Source: Eremophila alpestris peregrina (lineage: Eukaryota > Chordata > Aves > Passeriformes > Alaudidae). Taken from it: a DNA stretch of 64,000 nucleotides. The stretch spans positions 6,600,809 through 6,664,808 of the forward strand of contig WMCF01000015.1 in NCBI GenBank assembly GCA_009792885.1, given 5' to 3'. Positions 13,866-26,300 of this stretch are shown piece by piece; the stretch's first letter is position 1, and each line of letters begins with the position of its first letter. The position numbers were made by a program, and so were the translations under genes. The notes under the pieces are model-generated. The model saw only the letters and a program-made list of their open reading frames with translations. It was not told the DNA's origin and searched no databases.

Positions 13866-14940
13866 AGAATAATTTAGAATGGATGGGATTGGACAAGACC
13901 TTAAAGATCACCTTGAATCAGCCCTCCTGCCATGGAGAGGGACACTTTTCACTAGACCAGGTTGCCCCATCCCATCTGGCCTTGAACATTTCCAAGGATG
14001 GGACACTCACAACTTCTTTGGGGAACCTGTTCCAGTCTCTCACCAACCTCATAGCAAATAATATTCTTCTAACCTAAAATCTAACCTAAATCTCCCCTCT
14101 TTCATTATAAATCTATTCCCCTTTGTCTGATCAGTACCTTCTTCTTTAAAAATTCCCTCTCCAGCCTTCTTCTAGACCCCTTTAGGTACTGGAAAGCTGA
14201 TATAAGGTGTCCCAGACACCTTATCTTTCTCTTCTCCAGACTGAACAGCCCCAACTCTCTCAGCTTGTCTTCATGTTTCTGCCATCATTCATGGCCCAGA
14301 GCTGGACACAAACTTCCTCACATATAGGGTCTCACATGGGCAAGAGTATGGTGGGAGAATCATCTCCCTTGATCTGCTGTCCACACTTATTTGATGCAGC
14401 CCAGGATGCAGTTGGCCTCCTGGGCCGGGAAGACATGCTGTTGGACCATGTCATCCGTGAGAACCCCAGCTCCATTCCACAGGGACGCTCTCAATGAAGT
14501 CTTCTCTCAGTACTCATGTGTGGGATTGGCCTGAGCCAGGTAGTTCACCTTGCACTTGGCCTTGTTAAGTCTCATGGGCCCATTTCTCAAGCTTGTCCAT
14601 GTCCCTCTGGGTGGCACTCCCGTCTTCTGTTGTATCAACAGCATCACTCAGCTTCATGCCATCTTCCAACTTGTGCTCAGTCTCACTGTCTGTGTCACTG
14701 ATAAAGATATTAAAGAGCTCTGGTCCCAAATCAAAGCCTTGAGGGACACCAGTCATCACTGTTCCCCCCTTAGAGCCATAAACATCCAGTCTGTCTGGAT
14801 CCAGACAGCCCACTGCAGTCCATGTTTCCAATCCATGTCTCTCAGACTGGAGAGAAGTATGCTGTTATGCAACATGTCAAAGGCCTTATAAAAGCCTAGG
14901 TAGATGGCATCAGTCACTCTTACCTTGTCAACCACAGATG
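13866..14940 (-). mobile_element. CR1 LINE with 3' region and partial reverse-transcriptase ORF, minus strand
   Basis: On the plus strand it starts with the CR1 3' end in reverse ('ATAGAATAATTTAGAATGG', 'ACAAGACCTTAAAGATCACC'). It runs through the antisense 3' region ('TTCACTAGACCAGGTTGCC', 'CTTGAACATTTCCAAGGATGG') into the end of ORF2. This is the longest CR1 copy in the window, at about 1.07 kb. It still carries the reverse-transcriptase palm region, listed separately. It is truncated at the 5' end near 14940, just beyond RT motif A. Several overlapping ATG frames on the plus strand (up to 113 codons) are antisense shadows of this element. Confidence 0.95.
14565..14917 (-). pseudogene. Broken CR1 ORF2 reverse-transcriptase fragment
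   Basis: This encodes part of the palm domain of the CR1 non-LTR retrotransposon reverse transcriptase, which copies the element's RNA at its insertion site. Read on the minus strand, the motif A region is at about 14916-14871 and shows YLGFYKAFD where the family has a YLDFSKAFD-type motif, so the catalytic aspartate position reads glycine. Motif B (GVPQG followed by LGPELFNIFISD) and the tail (RDMDKLEKWAH) lie in an 88-codon frame at 14831-14565. The motif C FADD position reads EDG ahead of MKL, so that catalytic pair is also lost. Motif A lies in a different frame from motif B, so a frameshift separates them. It cannot encode a working enzyme. Confidence 0.92.
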
Positions 14941-17900
14941 AGTGTTGGAAGGGAAGAAAACAAATGTAAGGACAAGAACATGTTGAAAAGACAAGTACAA
15001 GAAACTACCTCGTTGAAAAACTGAGAATAAAATTAGGAATCAAATGAAAAAACCTTTTCGAAGTGTATGACACCATATTTGAACAAAAAGCTACTCCAAG
15101 TAGTAACAAAACAGAAACTTGAGGGGGAAAAGGCCAGGTGAAAAGAAACTTCAGAAGGTGTAGAACAAGCAAGAAACTGTTGTGGAATAGGAAAGGCTGG
15201 GACTGCCTAGGAAACATAACTAAGAGAAGAGCAAGGGTATTACAGACATGACAGTCAACTTTTCAAAAGTTTCTGCTTTTCTGTAAAAGTAAATAAAATC
15301 AGTATGAATCCAGGTGTTAGAATTTCAAAATCAAAGTGAGCTTCTTTTTTAACTAAGAAAACAACACACACATGCCCATCTGTCTAACAGGAACATTATA
15401 TGTAACTGTTTCATTAGCAAAGTTGAACAGTGAAATTTAAGGAAATGCTGTAAAAGACTTTTACTAATTTAACACAACTGTCTTCCTGCAGACATAATTA
15501 TCAGTATTTCTAACCACATGATGCAGTTTCAATTCTGATACTGTTATTACTATTGAAAGCTTTCATTAGATTCAATGGTATAGGTGGAAAACCAGATGAA
15601 ACATTGGAAATGCATATACAAAGTTTGTTCCTCTTCTTACTTGAACACATTTTAATTTTTTCATTGTAGATTAAGCCAAGAAACACAGAGATGTTCTCAC
15701 AGCCCAAGAAATAGATATTGCTCCAGAGAAGTGGATCCTTTCACTCTCTCTCATTCAAGTCATCTGAGTGTTAAAGACAAATCACTTATATCAATGTCTT
15801 AATGTTTTACCACTGATTATGTAATACTGCTTTCTATAGTGGTGGACTTCTGAGTTGGTGTTTGTCTTACTTATAAAAATATAGATGGCTTAGAATTTTG
15901 ACTGAGACTATAGAAAATGAACTTTAAATACATAATTTACCACATGATTTGAAAAACCTGGCATTTTAGGTGAAACAATCAGGAAAAAAATCAACATTTT
16001 CTATATGCCTCCGTTTTCATTCAAGCAAATATTAATATTTTGGTGTCATCATTACAACCTCAGAGTAAAGCTTAGATGAAAATTTATAATGCTGTCTTCA
16101 GAGCAAAAAATGTAGCAAGAAGTTTCTAGGGCTTAGGACCACATGTTGGAAGATGCAGGAAAAGAAAGTATTGAGTAGGTGCTAATAAATGAATGACATC
16201 TGTTATCTGCATTAAATGAGGAAAGGCTCAATTAAAAAGTAGTAGATGATTGAATAATTAAGGTCTGCTGCAAGTTATGCTTATGACAGAAAGAGAAGAG
16301 ATTTAACATGTGGTAGACCTCTATTGCTGGCATTCCTTGATTTTCAGGTGTTCAGCTTCAAAATATCAATGCTATACTATTAACAAAGTCTCTGTGTGTG
16401 ATGACCTAACCCTATAGATGCTTTTCTTTAATTTGAATTAATGACATAAATGAAAATCATCATATTGAGTATTCTATAGATGTATTTTTTAGAAATACTG
16501 CTACGGCATATCTTTGAATTGGGAAAAATAGATTGCTAGGGAAAAACCATATTCTTGAAATAATTTTATATATATGTGTGTATGCATATGTTACATTCAC
16601 ATCATATATATATATATACATACATACATAATTGTATAATATTCCAGATAATTATGTTATTGTAATTAATATCTATTAACATATATAATCCTGTATAGCG
16701 ATGTTATATTTTAAAATTTTAAAACTCATGCAGTGACACTCTTTTTATGGGTGCCATATTCTCCTTTGAACCAGAAAAATATTAGTGGAGCTATGCGTCT
16801 CTTCCAAAATTCGATGACTATTTCTATTCAGTTTTTTGACATCTATATATCCCAATTTTGATGTTTAAACTTTTTTAGAATAATCAGGTGGGAAAGCAAA
16901 ATCTGGAATTACACTGAAAATAGTTAAAATTGGAATGCACATATCAGTATATATTTTATTTTGCCAGGACATTCTCCTAACATGATCATGAAATATAATA
17001 AAACTTATTCCAAAATATCATAATAATGGAATATGTGACATATCTGTATATCTTTATGTAGAATGAAAAAACATTGAGTGCCCTTCTAACTGGCAAGTAA
17101 TCAGGCATTTATGGGATAACTGCTAATTCTTTTTCGTGAATCTTCCATTTCTACCACTGCATGATCAGGTTACATGACTTTAAAATGATGACAATACCCA
17201 ATATCTAAAAATGAAATAATTTTCTGTTGCAGCAGAGACTGTTCATACCATCAATTTTCAATTAAATATATTACTTCATGATATATATTTGACTAGACTG
17301 GTAATTGTACACAGTCTTTGTTGCAAAGCCATTTACATTTACAATTTTCAAAACTATGTGTTTCCTGCATTTTTCAAGAGAAGTAAAGACACTAGGAAAG
17401 AAAATATCACCTTTAGCCATTATTCACAATGATTTGTGAGTGTGGTAATTAGACTTCCTCTGAGCCTTTTTCTCCTCCATTTGCTGAAGACCAGTCTTGA
17501 AAGTGATTACGTCTAGGTAAAGATAACGTGAGAAAATTTAAAGAGATCAGTCAGCCTCAGTAGAGAGAAGAATGCCCAAGTTGGGAAAATAACAAGGGTA
17601 GAAACTACTGTCAAACTGTTGTAGTTTATAATATCAAGAAGAGCTAACTTTTCTCCCAACAGGAAAGAGAGGCAGTAATTTTCTGTGATTTTTAATGATT
17701 ACAAGAGAAAGTTTGTGTAGAAATGTTCACACAAAGTTTCCACGTGTTTTTCTAAAGAGCTTTGGCCTCCAAAAAGCTGATACAAAATTTGGGGTATTTT
17801 TCTGATACAGCTTTGAGGTCACAGCTTTGAGGAATGCAGAACATGTACTATATTTTTCCTCTATGTGTTTGCTAAATAGCCTGTCCACAAACACTTCCAG

Positions 17901-18361
17901 CTACTAAGGAGCTTTTTCTTAAATTTGCAGAATTAGTCAAATGTCAGATTGAACATTCTCAGTTGCAATGGTGTGAATTTTAATTATTTCAGTAAATCTC
18001 CACAGATAATTTCTGCAGATAATACCAGATAATAATAATTTCTGAACATTCAAATGTGTTTCTTTTTGACAAGAAAAGCAACTCTAGAAAAGTAGGAAAA
18101 TCAAATTTTTGTATTGTTAGGGCTGACTTAAAAAAGTGTTTAAAGAAAGCAAATGATGTGATTATCTGCTTCCTTCAATCACCCTGACTCCCGTAATGAA
18201 ATTCTGGAACAGTTCAATTCTTCAAGCCCAAAACTCTCCAAAATTACTTGTATGACAGGGATAGAGAGATAGAGCAGCAGGCAGGTGCATTATTTATGTT
18301 GTACTCTTTATAACGTAAGATTTTCTACAGCTCAGCTTAGAACAGAGCATTGAATGGAAAT
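14941..18361. other. Unassigned AT-rich noncoding DNA
   Basis: No supportable gene is seen. The region includes a compound AT/CATA microsatellite at 16567-16630. ATG frames reach only 70 codons (minus, 15005-15217), with no recognisable family. Confidence 0.55.
16567..16630. repeat. Compound (AT)n / (CATA)n microsatellite
   Basis: A TA/TG run at about 16567-16592 is followed after a short interruption by (AT) repeats at 16604-16618 and then three CATA units at 16619-16630. Confidence 0.9.
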
Positions 18362-18460
18362 GGAACCGTCTGGATGCAATTCTGTGAAATGGGCTCCAGG
18401 ATGACGCTGCCTGAGCAGGGAGGTGGGACCAGAACAGCTCCCTGTTTCTGTGATTCTGTG
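18362..18460 (+). mobile_element. CR1 LINE 3'-end fragment, plus strand (ATTCTGTG-type)
   Basis: The order 'GGATGCAATTCTGTG', 'GGGCTCCAGGATGACGCTG', 'CCTGAGCAGGGAGGTGGGACC' and 'TTCTGTGATTCTGTGCAAA' matches the sense 3' end of a CR1 subfamily whose terminal octamer is ATTCTGTG. The usual 'GATGACCTCCAGAGGTCCCTTCC' segment is partly deleted. A 110-codon ATG frame running through it (18350-18682) is not a gene. Confidence 0.85.
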
Positions 18461-19007
18461 CAAATCTTTTTCACCTTCCACTTTATGGTTATATTGGTTT
18501 ATTTATCTGTGTGTGACAGGAACATCCTGTGCCTATCTAGAAAAATCCAAAAGCTATTTTTCCTTTTGCACCTTAGAATGAAACGTATAATTAAAAAAGA
18601 CGGGGTGGGGGGGGGAAGTTTCCTAGAAATTGTTATTCAAATCTTTCTGTTTAGGAGAGCTGAAAATGTAAGTATAATTTGAATTTAAGATAGATTAATT
18701 TGACATCTAAGCAGTTAATCTGTTGCCTATTTGCTAGAGTACAGCAGCTAAGTGTTCCTTTCACTGCCTAAGAGAAAACACACATTTGTTTAAAACATGG
18801 TTACTAATTAATTATTTATGTTGAATGAACAATGCATACTATCCCTTGAAATATTCTTTCCATATTTTTAGAAACAGTAAGGGATAAAACAAACCAGGAG
18901 GGAAAGCCAGGAAGTATCTGTTGTTCCTTGTATTTCTATATTTACTTCTCTAGTCCTCAAACTGTCAATAACGCAATGACCAAAGCTTGGAAAAAACATC
19001 AAAGTTT

Positions 19008-19042
<35 letters not shown>
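19008..19042. repeat. (TA)n microsatellite
   Basis: About 35 bases of alternating TA with one TG interruption. On the minus strand it reads as the same dinucleotide, so it has no orientation. Confidence 0.96.
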
Positions 19043-22000
19043 GTAGTGATGCAATGATAAAGTTTGAGTTTTCACTGGTAGAATTAAAGTTACCAACCAT
19101 ACTGTCATGTGTTTTACAATATTGAGATGCATGTTAGGTTTTACTTCAATATTTTTAATGAAAAGTGGCTTTTATGTGAAGTGCACCAAATATTGCAGAA
19201 TGCCATTTAGTACAAGAAAGCACAAAGCATAATAAAACTAGCAGTTTTGGTGCAAGTCACTTGATTTGTACCAGAGGTAATTCAGACAGCTGTGCTCTTA
19301 TTCTGGTTGAATCGAATTTCTTCACAGAATACACACTAACAAATATAAATTATCAAAGTTCTAAGGAAACACCACACATGCGAAAACATTTTGGAACTTT
19401 CATGAAAGATGAAATCCTCAGCTGGTATACACTTAAATGTTTCTTTGGAATGATTTTTAATTTGTAACAAAATACATGGTTTGCAGGTAGACAGGTTGGC
19501 TGATATAGCTTTGTTGTGTTAGTGTGTTTAAGCTACTTTTATGTCTTAGAATTAATTCCTTCTTCTAAAAAAATTTCTGATTCATTCTGCTATAAAGAAT
19601 GAATAAAATGGTTGGTGTCACTAGATGAGGAAAGCAAATATTCAAGAATTTATTTCCTGTAGGCTTTTTCAACAAAGTATAAGAAGTCAGTATTTCTGGT
19701 ATGGTTAACTGTTATCATTAAGACATTTGTCACTAATAGCTTCTGTAAATTTATGGTAAATATGCTTAGTACATATAAAATAAGTTATGTGACATTTGTG
19801 ATGTTTAATATTGAACATGAAGTGAAGGAACAAATGTAGGCCACAAGAGTTATAAGAAAATAATTTCTGGTAATCAATTTCTTTGAGGTATGAGATTAAG
19901 ATTACAATTTTCATGACATATTGGAGGCTCTTTCAGCCATTTTTGGACAATGGAGAGTTAAAAATAGGCACATGTTTTTGCATTTTAAAAAAATTCTGTG
20001 GACATCTCAGGGTGACAGATATGCTTATATTCTGCAGAAATGTGCTTCTGAGTGACAGGAGCCTTGAAACGTTGTTTATGTGTTTAGCTCTGAATATCAA
20101 GGACATGATTTAGTAGGAAGCCATCATGTTAACACCATTAATAGCATTTCACCGACATTTATAATCCAATACTGAATAAGACCATCTACCTCTAAAACAG
20201 ACTGTACAGAGTTTCCACCTCTGAGTCACTAGTTTTGCTATCAAAAGTTAAAAGTTTCTTATTAAAATAGTCATCCCCTAGTAAAGAAATACCTTAATTG
20301 ATGAATTCTGTATTGTAAACATGAAAGCATATACTTTGTTGTTTTTGTTGTCATTGCCAGAAATTCTGCTTGCTTTTTCTATTATTAAAATGAATGTCAA
20401 CACAGAGGAAAGTATGTTCCTGCTGTCACAGGGTGTATGCTTAGACTACATCTGAACATTGTTTTTCAGGGAGAAGTGTTCGATGATTTGATCACCTGTC
20501 AGACACGTCTCTGTGAAATGTCTTGCAGAGCCTTCAGTTCTCTTTCTCTTACCATCTGTGTAGCAAAGAACAAAGCCCCTTTTCCTATAACCTGTGCTGG
20601 CATAGAAAAAAATCACAGGCATCCATTTGGGGCTTTTGTTGTCCAGGTGGAATTCTTGTTTCTTCCACAGAAACATAGAAAATCAGTATCACAATCTTTT
20701 TTTTTCCTGTGTGTGTGTGTTTTCAAGCCACTATCTAATAATGTATTTCTATAATCTGTCACACATCTTCTGTCTTTTTTTTTCTTCAGAGTTTCCAGAA
20801 TTCTTTCACAGACATATCACTACAATAACATATAATGCATGTTTCTACAATGTAATGTTATACATTAAATCACTAAAGATGAAATATTCCAATAGTTCTT
20901 AAAATAGTGATTACTAGTTGAATTCTTTCAGCAGAATAGTTGTTTTCATTTTAAAATTAACAATGACATCCATTCTTGCTGGATCAAGACATAATATCCT
21001 ACTGTTACTCGTTCTGATGCTCCATTCATCTGTATCATATTGCAGCATGATCAACTTCCTGTCCAGAAGAACATACTTTAACTATATCCTCTTGTAGTTT
21101 ACAAAGATGTCTCATTTTCTGTATATCAAGAGAAAAAAAATGTTTTTGCCAATGCATCAATAATTCTCTGGGGCTGTAAGATTCCATACTTGCTCTTATA
21201 GTACTAAAGGCTGCCTTGTTACTTGGTTAATATTAATCATAGAAGAATTTTAAATTTCCTTCATATCAGACTCAAAAGGGATGTAGATCCTGACCAGAAG
21301 ATTATCTAAGTCAGTGAGTAAAGCATAACAAGCTCCTTTTGCTGAAATTCCTTTATACAATGCATGAGTTAATAACCATATTCTAAAGATTTTAGTGACT
21401 GCTACAAAGGCAAGACCACTTGACTATCAAGGACTTTTACAACAGACAATGTCTCTTTTGCAGAACTTTCACTACTCTGTACAAGGTAGGGTGATACTGC
21501 CAAATATTGGGGGTAAGTAAAACTGGAACAAGATATGGAGACTTGTTTTGTTTTATTTTTGGGGGGGAAAGGAAACACAACTGTCTGGGTGAAAGAGTGA
21601 GTTCATAGAACACTAGTCATGTTCATTAGCCATAGACACATCAATGTTTAGGAGATCTTTCTGTGGAATTCTCTCCATTTTTAACAAGGGATATCACACC
21701 AAAGACCACAAACCTACATTTTCTGAATAAAGAACCCGTCAGGATTTTCAAACATAAAATCAACATCCCAACAGACTTCTCTTTATTTAAATAGACTTAT
21801 TAAAAATTTAAAACAGATGAAAATAGTTTCAATGAAATAAATAAATAATTAAGGCAAATCTGTATGCTTGTCAGAAACTCCATATTAAGAATTAAAAGAA
21901 GGTAGACAGGTTTCTGACATATCTGTCCTTTTTTTATAGCTAAAGGTAAAGTTATTTTTTTATGCTTGATATTCTTTTCAAGTTTACCTGATCAAACCAC

Positions 22001-22085
22001 AAACTAAAAAATGTCGCCAGATAACTTACACTGGTAATAATCATAACCTTTAATCACAGTTAAAAATAATGATACAATGCTGTTG

Positions 22086-22106
22086 TTTTTTTTTTTTTTT
22101 TTTTTT
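22086..22106. repeat. T21 homopolymer
   Basis: Twenty-one consecutive T residues. No retroposed gene body with a matching poly-A tail is evident downstream on the minus strand, so it is called as simple sequence only. Confidence 0.95.
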
Positions 22107-22800
22107 AATAGTGGGCTTGCTAGAAGAGGCAAGTTATCATGCTTCAAGCAATTTTAAACATTGATTTGACTGTGAAATACAATAACAGATTGCACTTTGA
22201 AAACTGGTCACTAGCAGTGCATTGTCAGCAGGCCTAGACAGTAATCCCTGAGTGTTGTAAGACTGCTGCCATTAATAACTGAGCTTGTTAGTTGAAAGCT
22301 GGCAAAGACTCGAGTGTTTAAGAGGATTACTGCTATAAATCATATTAATTTTTTTTAAAACATTCAAGGTCTTATTCATTAAGGGCTTTTGCAACAGAAA
22401 CAGTTACACAAGGATATGATTCTGTTTTGATAAATGACTAGGACTTCGATTTTGCAAATGCTTGCAGTGGGCTCTTTGAAGAGTACTTAAGAGAATCAGC
22501 TATTCAATTTCTATGTATGAGGTCCATTTTCTTTGTAGGAAGTCAACATACTATTCAGCCATCCTCTAGCAATGAGGAAAAGATGGATTGAGATTCCATA
22601 GGTGAGAGATCTTGGCAAGAGGCAAGTTTCAAGCACTGTGCTTGTTAGGTACTTGTATATGTAATTCTACTTTAGGCAGTGTACTTTCATCCAGAGCAGC
22701 AGCATTATTTTAGATCTGACCTTAACAGAATCAGACCATGAGGAATCAGAAAGATTATCAAAGGGCTGGAGAATCTGCCCTATGATGAAATGTTGAAGAA

Positions 22801-23030
22801 TGATAGGATCATGAAATGTTTTGGTTTGGAAGGGACCTTAAAAGTCATCTAGTTCCACTCTTCTTCCATGGGCAGGGGCAACTTTCACTAGCCAAGATTG
22901 ACACATCCCTAACTTCTCTGGGCAACCTGTTCAAGTGCCTCACAGCCATAATAGGGAAGAATTTCTTCCTAATATCTAATCTGAACCTGCCATTTTTTAG
23001 TTTAAAGCCATTAACTTTCTTTTCTTTCCA
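22801..23030 (-). mobile_element. CR1 LINE, minus strand, inserted into a plus-strand CR1
   Basis: On the plus strand it starts 'ATAGGATCATGAAATGTTT', then 'GGTTTGGAAGGGACCTTAAA', 'AGTCATCTAGTTCCACTC', 'CCATGGGCAGGGGCAACTTT', 'CTCTGGGCAACCTGTTCAAG', 'GAAGAATTTCTTCCTAATA' and 'TTTAAAGCCATTAACTTTC'. This is the reverse complement of a common avian CR1 3' end. It retains about 230 bases and is less diverged in appearance than the host CR1. The 82-codon plus-strand frame here is a shadow. The right junction (23020-23045) is uncertain. Confidence 0.9.
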
Positions 23031-23172
23031 GATAAGGCACTGTATTCCAGTACAAAATGGTTAGCTACAAAGAAAATGGAGGCTCTGTCTTCACAAGGAA
23101 TCACATGGAAAAGACAAGGAAGTACAGGTAAAACTTGCATTGAGAGAGGTTTCATCTCAGTTCAAGAAGGAA

Positions 23173-23201
23173 TTTTTGATTTTTTTTGATTTTTTGATTT
23201 T
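23173..23201. repeat. Local T-rich expansion (TTTTTGAT-like units) inside a CR1
   Basis: About four near-tandem units of TTTTTGAT with varying T length sit within the plus-strand CR1, where related copies have a single 'AAATTTTT'-type stretch. It is probably a slippage expansion after insertion. Confidence 0.7.
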
Positions 23202-23355
23202 GAAAACCATCAATCAGGTACAGCCTTTGCAGGGACATGGTAGATACACCATCCCTGGGGATCTTCAAGATACAATTAAACAGTTTGCTTACTACTCTCT
23301 TCAAGGATTTCTTTCCCTATAAAAGATTGGATCAGATCATCAGGAGTAGGTTGTG

Positions 23356-26300
23356 ACCTTCAAATTTCTTAACCCTTGTGTTATGATCATTTTTTGGTAC
23401 ATATTTTTCAAGGTGAGAAGAAAATATTTTTATGGTCTTCTTGTATTCAATGCATTTCCATAGAGTGGATAGCATGTAGAGTACTAGAATCTGTGTTTTA
23501 AGTACTCCCAATCAGCGCTTAACAATGACCTATTGAAGTTCTGTGATCTTCTAAGCACAGTATAACTGGATTTTTCTGTAGGTACCATCCAAGACAGATG
23601 ACCAATGGATAGTGACAAATAACTGCTTGGCTTGACCATTTCTATACTGCATATCAGCAAGAAGAATGGAAGATATTGTAATCTGGAAATGAATTAAATA
23701 TGAAATGAAGAAGAAATGAAATGCAATAGATAAATGAGGCCTAACATAAGAAGTTCTGAATTTTATTCTGCCTTAAGTGTGAATTTCAGTCTTTAATTTT
23801 TGGGGCTTCTGTGATCCAGAAGATACTTTATCCTATATTTTATTTGTCTTGACATTCCTTATGCCTAAGACCATATCTAAATCAATCGGAAAGAATGTTT
23901 TCTTTAAAAATACCCAAACCCCATGGAACCCCAGCAAAACTTTCAAAATATGCAGATTCACATAAGCATGCTCAGCTGTCATTTGGTAATAATGTAAAAC
24001 AACATCATATTTACCTTTTTAGTCAAATATTTCCCAGAAAGAAACTAATTGCTGATCAGGTGTACTGGTAGCAATGCTCAGAGAAAACTTTTCTTACTTT
24101 GTATTTTTTCCTGTTGGTACTACATGCTGCTTATCAGTAAGAGTGTCAGAAGTGAAAGTACATCAGCATCTGCATCATGTACTCTTCATTCATCCTCAGA
24201 AGGGTGTTGATCCTTCTTGCCAGGGCATCAAACTTGTCTATCACTATGTATTTTTCTTTCCCAATCTTCTGTTTTCTGCTCCAGGAATACAATATCAGGA
24301 AATGAAACACTGATGTTAGATTATGAATCAGCTGAAGTAACAGTAAAATTGCAAAACTGGCAGCATTTTAAAGTCTTGTCTTCCAGCTTTATGGGTGTTT
24401 TCTGACAAAGTAATCATAAGAATTTATAACTGACCTGTGTGTGACCATCTAAATGCTACAAGGAAGAGATAGTCCATAAATGTTCCTTATAATTTAACAT
24501 CTTGAACCTGTTAAAAAGAAAAAAATTGTAGAAATGCCTAATTATATAAAATATGTCAATTCAACAAATTAACGGAAGAACTTGAATATTTATTGAACAT
24601 GGATTAGATCTACTTTTGAAAGTAGCTACAGTGAGACATTTGTGCCTATATTATGCAGAAATTTTAGGACTAAACATGAAAAAATGTCTGAAGATACATT
24701 GTAATGCTCCTTTTTATACCTGATAAATGAAATGAGGAAAACGTCCTATTTGTTCCCTAGCAAAATAGCTTTGCAACTACAAGCAATTTAAGCAAGAGAG
24801 ATTTTATCTTTAAATAAAATATATTATTTTATATAGATAATATATACATGTATTTATATATTGTAGATGCGTTTGATATAATGAATATTGAATTTAAATT
24901 TCTTTCATATTTTACTTAATGTTTCAGTCCATATATCAGTCAGTAATAACAGAGATAAAATAATCTTTTGTTACCTGGATCTGGACAAATGCAAAAATGA
25001 AACTTCAAAAAATAGATCGAATAAAAACCATAAATGGGGATTTGCTTAAAATTCTTCAGAAACATTAATTGGCTTTCCTCAATATGACTTCATGGGATTT
25101 CATTCATGAATTCCAGCTAATGAGAGCTCAGCTTCTGGAGTTATCTTAAAGGCTGGGGACAGATTGGTGAGTCTTTAATATGTAAAGTCATTCTAATTCT
25201 ATATAAATTCAATTCTTGAGTAAATAATATGTACAGAATAAAATGTCTGAGACCTAAGAATAATTTTCATAATTGACAATGACTTAAAAAATGCTAACTG
25301 GAATACTGTTATGAACTTTGAAGTATCACTGACTTCTTTAACTCACTGAGGAAGTAGAAGATAATACATGCTCAATTTGGAAAGTAAAAAATATAAAAAA
25401 ATAAAAAGTTTAAAATTATATGCAATGGTAGTGCTAATTTTGGTTTATGATTTCATTCTCTACTACACTTCAATATCTGATATTTTTATAATTGGAAGAA
25501 TTTTCAGGTCTGTCTTCATGACAAATATGATGAGTAAATATCAGTCAGAAATGTTTCTGCTACTTTTAGACACTGAAATTCTAATATTTTTTTCTAAAGG
25601 TTCTTCAAATCAATCTTCATTCATAGCTGTGTGATAGAAAGGTTCATAAAGCCTGTTTCTTTTCACCTGCAAAAATCAAATCTCTCACAGTATACTGATA
25701 AATTTATTTGGATACATATTGCAAATGCAACTGGATATTTTCTCCAAAATCTAATTTCAAAACTCATCAATACCTCAATTTAAAATAATTTTATATTCAA
25801 CTGGAGCCAAAAAGAAGTGTGAGCAATGTGAATAGAGACACTGTGCACTAATAATCGGATCTTTCACTCCTTTGTCTGAGATCAACACTGATTAAAACAA
25901 TGGTTGAATAAGACATAAGGCTGCAATCAATTTTCATCTAAAAGGTTAAATTTTACTTTTTGTAACAACAGAAATAATATTTTGATGTGGTTGTCTCCTC
26001 TTCCTATAATGGTACAGGAATATGTTTTCTTTTACTAGAGTGGAATCATATTCATTGAAAATCCATTCCCAAACAAATCACATGGAAGTATCCTGAGAAA
26101 ATTTAAATTACAGAGAACCAGATTAATATGAGGGTGTAAATCCTTTCTTCCATTAAATGATTTCAGAGTATTTAGAAAGAACCAAGGAGAGAATCTAGAA
26201 GGCACAGTTTGCTATTTGAACTACAACACCATTTTTAGACTTTTTGTTTGTTTGTTGAAATACTTCTCTTTGGGTGTATATTCAAGACTTTACGCAATGC

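Larger units (their letters stand above)
18461..22734. other. Unassigned AT-rich noncoding DNA
   Basis: No supportable gene is seen. The region has a G-rich spot (G9 run near 18607-18616), a TA microsatellite at 19008-19042 and a T21 tract at 22086-22106. ATG frames on both strands at 20437-20902 (up to 105 codons) overlap in opposite directions, and I recognise no domain in them. Confidence 0.55.
22735..23355 (+). mobile_element. CR1 LINE, plus strand, interrupted by a second CR1
   Basis: The left piece (about 22735-22800) reads 'AGATTATCAAAGGGCTGGAG', 'AATCTGCCCTATGATGAAA' and 'TGTTGAAGAA'. The right piece (about 23040-23355) resumes in the same orientation with 'GGCTCTGTCTTCACAAGGAA', 'TCACATGGAAAAGACAAGG', 'GAGAGGTTTCATCTCA', 'AACCATCAATCAGGTACAG' and 'GGGGATCTTCAAGATACAAT'. 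It ends around 'AAAGATTGGATCAGATCATC'. These segments occur in this order in the sense 3' region of an older CR1 subfamily. Between them sits a minus-strand CR1. Roughly 60-70 bases of the expected consensus between the pieces are not clearly visible. The terminal octamer repeat is also not clear. Confidence 0.82.

Noticed and set aside
14550..14891. 113-codon plus-strand frame
   Set aside because: It is the antisense shadow of the CR1 reverse-transcriptase fragment, which reads on the minus strand.
18350..18682. 110-codon plus-strand frame
   Set aside because: It begins in a CR1 3' end and runs through a G-rich tract into AT-rich DNA, with no recognisable protein features.
20437..20902. Overlapping 76-105 codon frames on both strands, considered as an exon or processed pseudogene
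   Set aside because: No recognisable protein similarity, no poly-A tail and no target duplication were found.
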